The notes below the pieces were generated by a model, which worked only from the letters and a program-made list of their open reading frames with translations, had not been told where the DNA came from and did not search any database. DNA of 56,759 nt. Source: Bacteroidota bacterium. GTDB lineage: Bacteria > Bacteroidota > Bacteroidia > Cytophagales > Cyclobacteriaceae. Where the stretch lies: assembly GCA_024280115.1 (NCBI GenBank), contig JAJRQT010000073.1, positions 1 to 56,759 on the forward strand, in the 5' to 3' direction. Positions 8,112-17,443 of this stretch are shown here, piece after piece; the first letter of the stretch is position 1; each line of letters starts with the position of its first letter. Position numbers and translations under genes: made by a program.

Positions 8112-10376
8112 TCAAAGCGGAACCGGAACATCAAGGCGTATCCAATCTTTAGTGATATTTAATAATTGTGTTGGTATTGTACCCTTCCATCCCTGAAGAG
8201 CGCCTTTCCATATACCCTGCTCATTTTTCCAAAGTGCGATATCAGCACGCTGATCTAATATGATTTCAAAATTCCCCACTTTAAAATGTTTTAAACCTCC
8301 AGCAGCCATGGTTTCTACACGGCCTTCACTGTCGAGCCGGACAGCAGCTACGCCTATTGCATTAAATGTCGGATTGTACTTGCCAATTTTAATGCTGGAT
8401 TGAATTGGATCGCCTGTAACGTTATTTGTCCCTGCAATCCGGATAATTGTTCCGTCAATAAGGCGGCAAAATCCGGACGTCGGAGGTGAACTGGATGTGT
8501 GTCCAAATCCTTTTAATTGAGAAGTAGCCCGTGTCTGTGGGTGTATATTTTGTGCTCGTAAAGCCTGGCTAATTTCTGACACGATTTTTGTTTCCGATGA
8601 TTTAATCATGTTTTTCGGCAATGCTGCCTCTCCATTAACGGTTTGCCCATTAAAATCCAGAGTCCAGTTTCCTACGCTGTACAACATGGTTGGGCCATTC
8701 TGAGCTTCCTTAAAAAACGTAGAAGTTGAAGGTTTTTCAAATTCAGGATTATAGAGGACCACAGCGGAATAGCGTTGTGATCCATAGCAAATCCAGCCAT
8801 CTTCATTGATATACAAATTATTATTTTCTATCTCACTGCTGGGTATCAAATCTGCAGGAAACCCTTCACGCCAAAGATTATCGGCAACTTCCATCCCGAC
8901 GTCATTGTAGTCCGGCCCGGCCCAGTTCATTGCGGAAGCATGTCCAAAGACTACTGCTACCGGGCAATCCAGCGGACTTTGGCTAATAAAGTTTAATAAA
9001 CGAATCCGGCTTTCCGCCATCATTAAATTTCCTTGTAAGAGCTCTGTTCTGGCCTTTTCAATACTCTCGGAAGGGTAGGGTTGGTGATAATTGATTCTTC
9101 CGCCGGCAAGGGCAAAACTCCAAACAGAACGTTCGTAGTCTGCAATATTTTTAGAATAATACATATTGTACCAAACCGGGCTCGACCATTTTTTAGCAAG
9201 CGCAGTACGTACTGCGAAGGGAGTCAATTCGTCCGTTTGTGCCCAATCCCGGGTTGCTACCCACCAATCCAGACCATTTTTTTTAAACTCACGCTGGTCG
9301 GGATATGGCCACCAGGTAGGATGAGTTGCCACTATGGCCTTGGAACCGAAAACTTCTTTTACAGAATGGTAGAAATCGTTTTCCAGTTCACCATTGCGCT
9401 GCCATGACATCTCCATAAAGTGATTTATAGCCATGAGACGTTGGTTTTCCTGTCCCTTGATACCTGCATGCATTAACAAAAAGTCTGCTAAAAGATCGCG
9501 TCCGGCTGTTCTTTCGGCGTAAGCAGTTGCACGATGTTTCGAATACCAAAATTGATTCTTTTCAAGATTTCCATCAAAATCCGGAGGAAATCCCCACTCA
9601 TCTTTGCAAACTCCGGCCAGTTGTGTGTCTGAATACTGTCTGATAATTTGGCGTTGAAAATCTATTAAATGCGGGGCAAACACATCGGGTGTCAGATGAG
9701 TAAAGGAAACCATTACACATGCCTGACTTGAGATATATTTTTTATGTTTTGGTAATTGAACGCGGACAGAATCTTTGGAAGAGGAGATCACTTTGCATTC
9801 GTTCGTTATATCTTTGAGCGTCTGTGGATCTATTCCGTTTGAATCCCGGTTATAGGAATAAACCCGCAGCAGCTTACCTTGAAGTGGAATATAATTGGTA
9901 GTTCTGTGGGTATAATGATCGCCGAGGTCGATGCTGTTAATCACAATCTTTGTACTCTTTTCAGCAGATAGTTCAATTTCCTTCAATAGTACCATTTCCT
10001 GAAGTTCGTCAGAATACTTTGCCGCGAATGCCCGCCGTGCCAACCGGACATCGAGGTCCATAACAATCGGAACTCCATGGTCCGTGGCATATATTGCAGC
10101 CGCTTTGATTTGATCGTGTACATCATTATCTGTCACTTCAATTTTTGGCGCTCTAATACTTGTGGTAAGATAATTATATGGGGAGTGAAGACTGACCTGA
10201 TCGATGAATGATTGATAGCCTTTGGGTTCAAACTCTGATTCTGTCCAGAACCAACATCCCAATGTGGGCATAACGTCAGCAGGAAGCCTGTGTCCGATTT
10301 TATCACTATTTTCCCGAACGGTTACATTACAGGAAAAAGTAATCAAAATAATAAGTCCTATGGTAATTGTTCTCAT
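8112..10376 (-). CDS. Large lipoprotein, probable TIM-barrel glycosidase of unknown family
   Basis: The 754-residue protein has a lipobox (ITFSC, Cys16). The N-terminal half looks like an alpha/beta barrel: an opening CWFWTESEF strand, a substrate-pocket-like MDLDVRLARR, an acidic KDEWGFPPDF (near residue 260) and THPTWWPYPD. A later stretch (CPVAVVFGHASAMNWAGP, near 475) resembles the trimerisation or amidotransferase-like domain that follows the barrel in GH42-type enzymes. A beta-sandwich tail ends the protein. I cannot assign a CAZy family. The position between GH78, a phosphoesterase and GH92 supports a role in glycan breakdown. The catalytic residues are not established. Confidence 0.6.
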   Translation of the reverse strand: MRTITIGLIILITFSCNVTVRENSDKIGHRLPADVMPTLGCWFWTESEFEPKGYQSFIDQVSLHSPYNYLTTSIRAPKIEVTDNDVHDQIKAAAIYATDHGVPIVMDLDVRLARRAFAAKYSDELQEMVLLKEIELSAEKSTKIVINSIDLGDHYTHRTTNYIPLQGKLLRVYSYNRDSNGIDPQTLKDITNECKVISSSKDSVRVQLPKHKKYISSQACVMVSFTHLTPDVFAPHLIDFQRQIIRQYSDTQLAGVCKDEWGFPPDFDGNLEKNQFWYSKHRATAYAERTAGRDLLADFLLMHAGIKGQENQRLMAINHFMEMSWQRNGELENDFYHSVKEVFGSKAIVATHPTWWPYPDQREFKKNGLDWWVATRDWAQTDELTPFAVRTALAKKWSSPVWYNMYYSKNIADYERSVWSFALAGGRINYHQPYPSESIEKARTELLQGNLMMAESRIRLLNFISQSPLDCPVAVVFGHASAMNWAGPDYNDVGMEVADNLWREGFPADLIPSSEIENNNLYINEDGWICYGSQRYSAVVLYNPEFEKPSTSTFFKEAQNGPTMLYSVGNWTLDFNGQTVNGEAALPKNMIKSSETKIVSEISQALRAQNIHPQTRATSQLKGFGHTSSSPPTSGFCRLIDGTIIRIAGTNNVTGDPIQSSIKIGKYNPTFNAIGVAAVRLDSEGRVETMAAGGLKHFKVGNFEIILDQRADIALWKNEQGIWKGALQGWKGTIPTQLLNITKDWIRLDVPVPL

Positions 10377-10461
10377 ATTTCGGTTCTGAATAAAGGTCGA
10401 TAATTATCTTATCCCAACTAGGCAAAGACCCCAACTATTTATTGCCCACTACATTTTAAAT

Positions 10462-10515
10462 AAGTGATAATTTGTTTGAATTTAATCGCACATTGTCACA
10501 TATAAATTATCACTT
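10462..10515. repeat. Perfect 12-bp inverted repeat between glycan genes
   Basis: AAGTGATAATTT at 10462-10473 is the exact reverse complement of AAATTATCACTT at 10504-10515, with 30 bases between. It lies after the phosphoesterase stop and 86 bases upstream of the next start codon. It could be an operator for the downstream gene or an mRNA hairpin. Function is inferred only. Confidence 0.4.
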
Positions 10516-10540
10516 CATGTATGCATAAAGATTTCAGCAA

Positions 10541-11554
10541 TTATTCACGACTATTTTCAGCGGTAAATGAATCGGGCCAGGTGCACTCGAGCTCTCGTTT
10601 GCCATTCATATCGCGAATCCATGTGTCGAACTGACGTTGTCCTTCCTTCAAGACAATTATGCGTCCACCGGCCAAAGGATCCTCCGCAGGGTTACGCATC
10701 ACTTTAGTTACGCGACCATATGCCAGGGCAATGTTATAATAAACCCCAATGTAATCGTTGATGTGATCATGACCTACAAATGTACCCATAACGTCGCCAC
10801 ATTCCAGCATAGCTGAAAACATCCCGGTGTTGATATCGGGACTGCATTCATCTTCATTTTTAACACCCAATGGCGGCGTGTTTTTATTGTTCCATGCCTG
10901 GGTATATTCCGGTAAAGGAATATGAAAGAATGCCAGCGCCGGTAATGGATTCCCATCATTCGCCTGTGTGAATTCCCTACATGTTTTCCGATACCAATTA
11001 ATTTGTGTAAAGTCAAACCAGCCGTACCCATCAACTGTCGGGCTTAGGGTGCTGTTGCTATTGGAATCCATACAATACAGCAAAGCTTTGGTCTTTTTAT
11101 TTTTTCCATACACCGGCAGAACAAAATTTGAATATCCATAAATTTCACCCATATCCAAGTCACTATTCATACATAGCGGAAGTTTGGGAAGAAATTCCGC
11201 AAGATATTCTCTTGAAATGCCGCTTTGTCCATCATGATTTCCAAACACGGCTGCCCACGGTACATTTGCCTTTTTAAAAATTTCTGCAAATCGCCGGTAA
11301 GCTTCCTGAGGTTCATTTTCTGTCACATTGTCACCTGTAAGGATTGCAAAATCCGGCTTTTCTGTATCGAGTATTTTTTCAATTGTTTCATACACATTTA
11401 AATTTGATTTACTGGCCAAATCAACATGGGTATCCGTAAACTGTACGATCTTGAATTCGCCCTCTTCATTAAATTTCAGTTTAATATCATTTTGTGCATT
11501 TGCTGTAAGTGCAATTAGAAACAGGGCAATCAGGGGATAAAGATAATTTTTCAT
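10541..11554 (-). CDS. Secreted calcineurin-like metallophosphoesterase
   Basis: Starting at the ATG at 11554, the protein is 337 residues with a cleavable signal peptide (LIALFLIALTANAQ). The frame continues 13 codons upstream, but that would bury the signal peptide. The metal-binding motifs of the superfamily are in order: DTHVD, GDNVTENEP, FGNHDGQS, FHIPLPEY and VGHDHINDY. It resembles the purple-acid-phosphatase-like/Dcr2 group. It would hydrolyse a phosphoester in the periplasm or outside. Placement between glycosidases suggests phosphorylated glycans or liberation of phosphate, but the substrate is unknown. Confidence 0.85.
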   Translation of the reverse strand: MKNYLYPLIALFLIALTANAQNDIKLKFNEEGEFKIVQFTDTHVDLASKSNLNVYETIEKILDTEKPDFAILTGDNVTENEPQEAYRRFAEIFKKANVPWAAVFGNHDGQSGISREYLAEFLPKLPLCMNSDLDMGEIYGYSNFVLPVYGKNKKTKALLYCMDSNSNSTLSPTVDGYGWFDFTQINWYRKTCREFTQANDGNPLPALAFFHIPLPEYTQAWNNKNTPPLGVKNEDECSPDINTGMFSAMLECGDVMGTFVGHDHINDYIGVYYNIALAYGRVTKVMRNPAEDPLAGGRIIVLKEGQRQFDTWIRDMNGKRELECTWPDSFTAENSRE

Positions 11555-11807
11555 AATTTTTTCTACTGTTGTTTTTACAATTATTATATTCATGTCTGCC
11601 TATCCGATCCATGTCAATTATGGAATTATCTCCATTCATAAGCCTTGGTCTGTGTCTGCATATTACGAAATTACATACTTTGTGAAGACAAAACTTGGTC
11701 GAACCGGCCAAAGCCGCATAACTTACAGACATTAGCCTTTGTGGCCAAGCCGGCAATTAAATTTAAATAGGCAACTTGGGATTTAATGTCGAATAATATA
11801 ACGACAA

Positions 11808-14132
11808 TCATGGCATTTCAGTCATCTCAAATTCCAGCGCCCCACCTGAAATTAATTCTTCATATGTGATGTATGGACGGAAAAGTATTTTTCCATTAAG
11901 TTTTTTTGATTTGATGTACATGTTTTTGTCAGAAACATAGTTAGCCTTTACAGTAAAAATATTTCCATTCGGAAGTGTAAGTTCCACTTTCTCAAATTGC
12001 GGTGAACCGATGTAATATCTTCCATCGAGTGGATTTACAGGATAAAATCCTATGGCGCTGAAAACATACCAGGCCGACATCTGACCGCAATCATCATTGC
12101 CGCACAGTCCATCCGGAGCATCGGTATAAAGTGAATCAATAATCTGATCGACCCGGAATTGCGTCTTCTCATCTTTATCAACATAATCATACAAGTAAGC
12201 CACATGGTGACTCGGCTCATTGCCGTGCGCGTATTGCCCGATTCTTCCTACAATATCTTCGGTATCCTCTCCTAAGATTTCAGATGTTTGATTAAATAAT
12301 GAATCCATCATCGACTCAAATCCAGAATTACCACCCATCAATTTGATGAGCGTGTCCATTTCATGCGGCACAAAAAATGAGTATTGCCAGGCATTAGCTT
12401 CCACATAGTGCGGATTGCCGTATTGGCCAAACCTCGGATGAAAAGGCTCATACCAACTTCCATCACTGTTTTTTCCTCGCATCAAATTATAATAGGGATC
12501 GAAAAGATTTCTGTAATATTCAGCGCGTTTCATGTATTCCCAATACACATCTTGCTTCCCCAAATGATTTGCCGCCTGGGCAATACACCAATCATCGTAG
12601 CTGTATTCCAGTGTTTTAGAAACCGTTGCACTTTTTTCCAGATCTGTTGGCACAAAATGATATTCTAAATAATACCCCAGTCCTTTCCGGTCATGGTTGG
12701 AGGCATCAATTATCGCTTTTAGTGCAAGCTCTTTATCAAAATCGCCGATCCCTTTCAGGATGGCATCGGCAATAACGGGCACGGAGTGATACCCGATCAT
12801 GGAGCCACCCTCATTTCCGGCAATTTCCCAATAAGGCAAAATTCCGTCCTGTTCATATTTAGCCAACATGGATTTCACAATATCATTATACAGCTCCGGT
12901 TGCATAATTGCCAGAAAAGGTTTTAGTGCCCGGAAGGTATCCCACAAGGAAAGCACCGTATATTGCTTGTAGCCCTCAGCCTTTATCGTGTCATTCTTAA
13001 ATCCTTTGTATTCGCCATTCACATCCGAGAAACGGTTGGGGGTAAGGTATGAATGATAAAGTGCCGTGTAAAAAATATGCTTCTGGGTTTCATTCGATGA
13101 GGTGACTTTCACCTTCGAAAACTCTTCGTTCCATGTTGCACGCGTATCACTTTTCACTTTGTCAAAATCCCATCCGTATTTTTTAACCGTTTGCAAGTCC
13201 GCCAAAGCGCCGTCAATACTACCGGAGGACAGTCCAACTTTGAAAAGGACTTCATTCGATTTTTTTCCATCAAATGAAAAGACCGCTTGAATGCCTTTAC
13301 CTTTCACAGCATCATTTGGACAGCTATTTTCTACATTGAAAGTCCTGTATTTTACAGGGGCGTCTTTAAACTCCAGCGCAAAGAACACCCGCTGATGATC
13401 TGCCCAGCCTTCGGAAAACCTGTATCCTACAAATTGGGTTGGTGATCGTTGCTCAAGGTATGTCTTAACGGAGCGACCCCTGTTAATGGCAAAACCTAAG
13501 TTCAGAATGACATCGACTTTATCTTTGGGTTTGTTGAAGGTATATCTATGAAATCCGACAAACTCGGTAGCTGTCAATTCTACGTCAATATCATCGTCCA
13601 ATAGTTTCACAAAATAATATCCCGGCGATGCTTCTTCCTGATCGTGCGAAAACTTTGAGCGGTATTTCAATAATATATTTTTCTTAAAAACAGGCCCTTT
13701 CTCAGGATCAAAGTATTCGCTTATATCCAACCCGGTTTCCTCACAATAGGCTTTTACAAATTCATCGGGTTGTGTAAAATAAATCTCCACAATCTCTTTG
13801 GTGGTGGGCATGAATGAAATATCCACCAGGTCACCGGCGCCTGTGCCGCTGAGGTGGGTATGGCTAAATCCGGCAATGACATCCTCAGGATAAAAATAAC
13901 CCGAACAATAATAGGGCCCACTCTTCCCGTTGTCGGGGCTCAATTGCACCATGCCAAACGGATAGGCCGCACCAGGAAAGGTATTCCCGTGGCCTTCAAG
14001 CTTGCTGCCGCTCGTGCCAATAAACGGGTTGACATATTTCGCCAGATCGGTTTCTTCTGTTATGGCGCAACCTGTATGTACTATTGCCGCAAAAAACAAT
14101 ACTGCCCGGAATTTGAATATAGATTTTATCAT
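11808..14132 (-). CDS. GH92 family alpha-mannosidase, lipoprotein
   Basis: The 774-residue protein has a lipobox (HTGC, Cys22). The family opening NPFIGTSGS...GHGNTFPGA and YPFGMVQLSPDN is present near residues 34-68, the catalytic-domain segment HGNEPSHHVAYLYDY at about 633-647, and the closing signature CGNDDCGQMSAWYVFSAIGF near 675-694. GH92 enzymes are calcium-dependent exo-alpha-mannosidases that remove mannose from N-glycans, yeast mannan or mannosyl phosphodiesters. Length is normal for the family. It is the first gene of the minus-strand glycan run. A truncated paralogue lies at the right edge of the window. Confidence 0.95.
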   Translation of the reverse strand: MIKSIFKFRAVLFFAAIVHTGCAITEETDLAKYVNPFIGTSGSKLEGHGNTFPGAAYPFGMVQLSPDNGKSGPYYCSGYFYPEDVIAGFSHTHLSGTGAGDLVDISFMPTTKEIVEIYFTQPDEFVKAYCEETGLDISEYFDPEKGPVFKKNILLKYRSKFSHDQEEASPGYYFVKLLDDDIDVELTATEFVGFHRYTFNKPKDKVDVILNLGFAINRGRSVKTYLEQRSPTQFVGYRFSEGWADHQRVFFALEFKDAPVKYRTFNVENSCPNDAVKGKGIQAVFSFDGKKSNEVLFKVGLSSGSIDGALADLQTVKKYGWDFDKVKSDTRATWNEEFSKVKVTSSNETQKHIFYTALYHSYLTPNRFSDVNGEYKGFKNDTIKAEGYKQYTVLSLWDTFRALKPFLAIMQPELYNDIVKSMLAKYEQDGILPYWEIAGNEGGSMIGYHSVPVIADAILKGIGDFDKELALKAIIDASNHDRKGLGYYLEYHFVPTDLEKSATVSKTLEYSYDDWCIAQAANHLGKQDVYWEYMKRAEYYRNLFDPYYNLMRGKNSDGSWYEPFHPRFGQYGNPHYVEANAWQYSFFVPHEMDTLIKLMGGNSGFESMMDSLFNQTSEILGEDTEDIVGRIGQYAHGNEPSHHVAYLYDYVDKDEKTQFRVDQIIDSLYTDAPDGLCGNDDCGQMSAWYVFSAIGFYPVNPLDGRYYIGSPQFEKVELTLPNGNIFTVKANYVSDKNMYIKSKKLNGKILFRPYITYEELISGGALEFEMTEMP

Positions 14133-14151
14133 CTCCTTCGATTTATTAATA

Positions 14152-14199
14152 TCCCGTCCCTTGCGCCTCCGCTAAAGCTTCAGCGGCACGCAGACGGGA
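14152..14199. repeat. GC-rich imperfect hairpin upstream of GH92
   Basis: TCCCGTC (14152-14158) pairs with GACGGGA (14193-14199), and the inner CCGCT/AGCGG flanks AAAGCTT. The stem is interrupted but long, and much more GC-rich than its surroundings. It sits about 20 bases before the GH92 start codon on the minus strand, so it would form in the 5' leader if transcription starts upstream. It may be a dispersed palindrome or a leader structure. Confidence 0.4.
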
Positions 14200-14302
14200 C
14201 TTCGTTTTGTGTATATTTCATTTTCTATAAATAATTTGTCCCTGACAGGACAATGACAGACTGATTACTAAACTTATTTTTTTTCGTGGATCGTTTTCAT
14301 AT

Positions 14303-14848
14303 TTATGCGATTCCATTTATCATTAAATCACTTAATTTTTTTTCATCCAAGTTTACATTGATTTGCCAATAATAGCTACATCCGTCCATTACAATCGCGT
14401 AGTCAGAATCAAAATCCAATCTTAAATCATGATATCCTTTTATTCTGTCAATAAGTCCATACTTGTTCCAATAAAAGTTTATATGAATTATTCTTTGTCC
14501 TCTATCATTTATTATTCCTACATATTGCCTAAAATAAGCATAGAGATGCCGATGGATAACTGGACAATTTTCCATTTGATTAATTCTATTTTTATTAAGT
14601 TTTTTAATCTGTTCTTTTAAAATTTTTTCAGCAAGTTCAATATGTCTTTTACTTGGCGTCCATCTTTTTGTTGAATCAGCATCACTCACAAAAAAATTTG
14701 AAAAAGGATAAGTATTATTAAATATTGTACCATTTGCACGTCTGTGTTTTACTCCTATTTTGGAATCGTCCACTTTAAATAAAATCGCATCCGCTGCACA
14801 TGAAGATATTATTGTAGCTACGACTAATATTACAATTATATCCTTCAT
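14303..14848 (-). CDS. Hypothetical small lipoprotein
   Basis: With the ATG at 14848 the protein is about 181 residues and begins with a lipoprotein signal (ATIISSC). The longer frame to 14977 would hide that signal, so the inner start is chosen. The mature part is basic and then mixed alpha/beta, with no motif I recognise. The tail YYWQINVNLDEKKLSDLM suggests a small beta-rich domain. The gene is noticeably more AT-rich than its neighbours and stands alone between the glycan run and the oxidoreductase operon, which fits recent acquisition. Confidence 0.6.
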   Translation of the reverse strand: MKDIIVILVVATIISSCAADAILFKVDDSKIGVKHRRANGTIFNNTYPFSNFFVSDADSTKRWTPSKRHIELAEKILKEQIKKLNKNRINQMENCPVIHRHLYAYFRQYVGIINDRGQRIIHINFYWNKYGLIDRIKGYHDLRLDFDSDYAIVMDGCSYYWQINVNLDEKKLSDLMINGIA

Positions 14849-15421
14849 TTTAATTGCTACACAACTTTCAGAACATGGTGCGTTTGACATTTTAAAATAC
14901 TTCTTTTTCAATTTATTACAATCATTTTTATTATTACCACTTTCAGCCAGATGCAGTATATATTTCCATATGATCATTACCGATTTATCCGACCCTCATC
15001 ATTAATTATGCAATTGTTTTAGCCCAATAGGGGTCTTACAATTAAAAAAAACTATAACAAAAAAACGTAGTCCCAGAGGGACGATATATGATTAATGTCA
15101 AATCGCTTAACTTCTCAGTGTAATTGTCTTACCAAAGTTGATTTATCTTCAATAGTTAATTTTCACCATTTTAATCAGAATGATCTTTACCGGCCCCATC
15201 AATCCTGAGGGAGGCAGAGGCTCAAAGCCAAACTCTCTTGGCAACCGGACTGGCGTCATGGCTTGTCCTTAATCATCAACCAGTTCTGACGGAACAGGGA
15301 CAAGCATTGGATCAGCTTTGCTACAGCAGAATGGATAGATACCTGCAGTATGACTAAGAAAGAATAATGAGTAATTGGGAACCTCCTTTTTTGGGAAGTT
15401 GAACATCACGCAATATTTCAG
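14849..15421. other. 573-bp intergenic stretch
   Basis: No gene is supported. A short hairpin GTCCC-AGA-GGGAC lies at 15070-15082, inside a phrase that reads like the dispersed palindromes seen elsewhere in this window. Otherwise I see nothing definite. Confidence 0.45.
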
Positions 15422-15823
15422 CTATTGAAGCACCTTATTTAAGGTAAATCCGATCATTTCATCAGGATTTTTTCCGGTATAGTTGGCCCCGGGTTTTTCG
15501 GAGTAATACAAGGAAAATACAATGCCCCTGATCCCCATATTAAGCTGACGAAGCAGGGTGCCCGCCGGGCCATGGTTTTTATGTGCTTTTGCCATCTTTT
15601 TTACCAGCCAGACCAGCATGCTTTTTGGGGAAACGGATAAGATACTAAGGACCATTCCGAGGTCATTTATATCATCTTCCGGTGCATAACTTATCAGGTC
15701 GTCGATATGCTCCATACACATATATGCTGAAAAAGAAGGGAATTTATCATCTCCGGGTATCAGGATGTCCCCGATCCGGGTGAGGCCTTTTGCTGCACTC
15801 TTGCTTAGTATTTTTGATTCCAT
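15422..15823 (-). CDS. Small partner protein of the GMC oxidoreductase
   Basis: This 133-residue protein ends the operon and starts 6 bp after the stop of the GMC gene. The segment GLTRIGDILIPGDDKFPSFS resembles the start of gluconate 2-dehydrogenase subunit 3-type proteins, which pair with GMC flavoproteins, although here no Tat signal is visible. The rest is helical with no catalytic motif. It probably acts as a chaperone or small subunit for the flavoenzyme. This is inferred from spacing and weak similarity. Confidence 0.55.
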   Translation of the reverse strand: MESKILSKSAAKGLTRIGDILIPGDDKFPSFSAYMCMEHIDDLISYAPEDDINDLGMVLSILSVSPKSMLVWLVKKMAKAHKNHGPAGTLLRQLNMGIRGIVFSLYYSEKPGANYTGKNPDEMIGFTLNKVLQ

Positions 15824-15829
15824 AATATT

Positions 15830-17215
15830 TTATGCTGTTAATTGTTGACTGAGTTTGTGCGCCAGCGCCATGATGGTTAAGGCGGGGTTGATGCCGGGTG
15901 CATTTGGGAAAATACTGGAATCGCACACAAAAATGTTCTTTTGATTTTTCAGGCGGAAATCAGGATCGACAACCGATGTAACAGGATCAGTGCCCATTCT
16001 GGCTCCACCCATCAAATGGAGCCCAAAATATAATGGTGATTCAATGACCCTTTTGGCGCCACTTGCCGCGAGGATCTCTTTCAATACTCCCACACCATCT
16101 TTCATCCTGTCTTTGTCCTGCGATGTCAATTCTTTTTTCACGATCATTTTTCCCTTTTTATCCACCAATATTTCACCTGCATTTTCATCGCGTACGGCAA
16201 CTTCTGCACAGGTCATACGGGTAAAATGTTTCATATATTCGAGATGATCAGCGCCAAAACCGGTATAAAGCATGGCGATCGAGGCAGGACCGGCAAAGAC
16301 ATTTTCGAGTTTAAATCCACGTTTTCTGAATCGCGGGTCTTTAGATGCCACAGACTGGAACATCCCTTTGTGGGCATTGATCAGCTCATCGTACAAACCA
16401 AAAAACATGAACTGGGGATGTGTGGCAAAATACCTTCCGATGGCGGGCAATTGCTTTTTGAACCCCGATTTCAACAGAAGGGATGTCGTGCCAAATGCCC
16501 CTCCCGACAAGATAAGGTTTTTGGCAGTATAAGTAATTTTCCCATCGTCTGAAACCCCATAAAGTGTAACCCCGGCACTGCCGTTTTCAATTTTTTCGAT
16601 GGACGTATTGGCTTGTATTTTAAGGCCATCCTTTTCTGCATCCCGGATGTAGGTGACCAGCGTGCTTTGTTTAGAATCCCGGTGGCACCCACCGAGGCAG
16701 GCAATGCAATCGTTGTATTTGGAAAAAGCACAATCTTTTTGTGCCCGTCTCAAAAAATGCCATTTATACCCACAGGCCTCACAGCCTTCTACAAACAACT
16801 CTCCATTCCTTGTCCGTTCTTCAGCCTTGAAATTGTGCAGGGCAATCTTACTTTCTGCAATTTCGTACAACGGCTCCATCTCGGACATGGCGAAAAAACC
16901 GACCCCACTTTCATCTTTCCAATCGTTCAGGGCAAGGTCATCAAAGCGGCCCATCAATGCCTGGTTGACCACCGATCCGCCACCAACCAACTTGCCCCGC
17001 AAAAAGGCCATTTGAGCGTCGCTGCTAAATTCGATCCCTCCTCCCCAGTACATTTGTGCCGAGGCATCTGCTTCGGCAGTCGGAAAAGTTTCTCTGGTAA
17101 AATGTTTTCCAGCCTCAATCAGCAGGCACCTGGCTCCTGACTTTGTTAGATTATAAGAAAGTACACCACCGGCAGTACCGGCGCCAACAATGATGTAGTC
17201 ATATGTATTTGTCAT
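15830..17215 (-). CDS. GMC-family FAD oxidoreductase
   Basis: The 461-residue protein has an N-terminal dinucleotide fold (YIIVGAGTAGG, residues 7-17), an FAD-contact stretch (RGKLVGGGSVVNQALMGR) and the GMC C-terminal signature (CDSSIFPNAPGINPALTIM). A cysteine-rich segment, CEACGYKW...CIACLGGCHRDSKQST, resembles that of long-chain alcohol oxidases and related dehydrogenases within the GMC group. It would oxidise an alcohol to an aldehyde or ketone. The neighbouring aldehyde dehydrogenase fits this. No signal peptide is seen, so it acts in the cytoplasm or at the inner face of the membrane. Confidence 0.85.
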   Translation of the reverse strand: MTNTYDYIIVGAGTAGGVLSYNLTKSGARCLLIEAGKHFTRETFPTAEADASAQMYWGGGIEFSSDAQMAFLRGKLVGGGSVVNQALMGRFDDLALNDWKDESGVGFFAMSEMEPLYEIAESKIALHNFKAEERTRNGELFVEGCEACGYKWHFLRRAQKDCAFSKYNDCIACLGGCHRDSKQSTLVTYIRDAEKDGLKIQANTSIEKIENGSAGVTLYGVSDDGKITYTAKNLILSGGAFGTTSLLLKSGFKKQLPAIGRYFATHPQFMFFGLYDELINAHKGMFQSVASKDPRFRKRGFKLENVFAGPASIAMLYTGFGADHLEYMKHFTRMTCAEVAVRDENAGEILVDKKGKMIVKKELTSQDKDRMKDGVGVLKEILAASGAKRVIESPLYFGLHLMGGARMGTDPVTSVVDPDFRLKNQKNIFVCDSSIFPNAPGINPALTIMALAHKLSQQLTA

Positions 17216-17443
17216 TATTGTAAATTTATTGTTTGCCCTGAATTAATTGAAAATATTCTGATAAAGAACGAAGTCGGAAGTCAGAAGACCGAAGAATTAG
17301 TATGTTGAGAACATTGAAAAAGGGAATCCTGTAGGTTATTATTATTTTCCTCCATTCACTATTACTACTAAATCAACTCCCGACTCCGGACTTCTGGCTT
17401 CGGACTATCAACTATTTCCATTTAAATAACAGTCGAACCATTT
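17216..17443. repeat. Short-period degenerate repeat in an operon gap
   Basis: The gap carries GAAGTCGGAAGTCAGAAG near 17268 and, on the opposite strand, related words near 17378-17405 (CCCGACTCCGGACTTCTGG). These are 8-9 base units repeated with substitutions. They form a potential long imperfect stem across the gap. The function is unknown, and they could be slippage-derived. Confidence 0.4.

Noticed and set aside
16613..17140. 175-codon plus-strand frame opposite the GMC gene
   Set aside because: The antisense frame lies over a well-supported oxidoreductase and has no motifs of its own.
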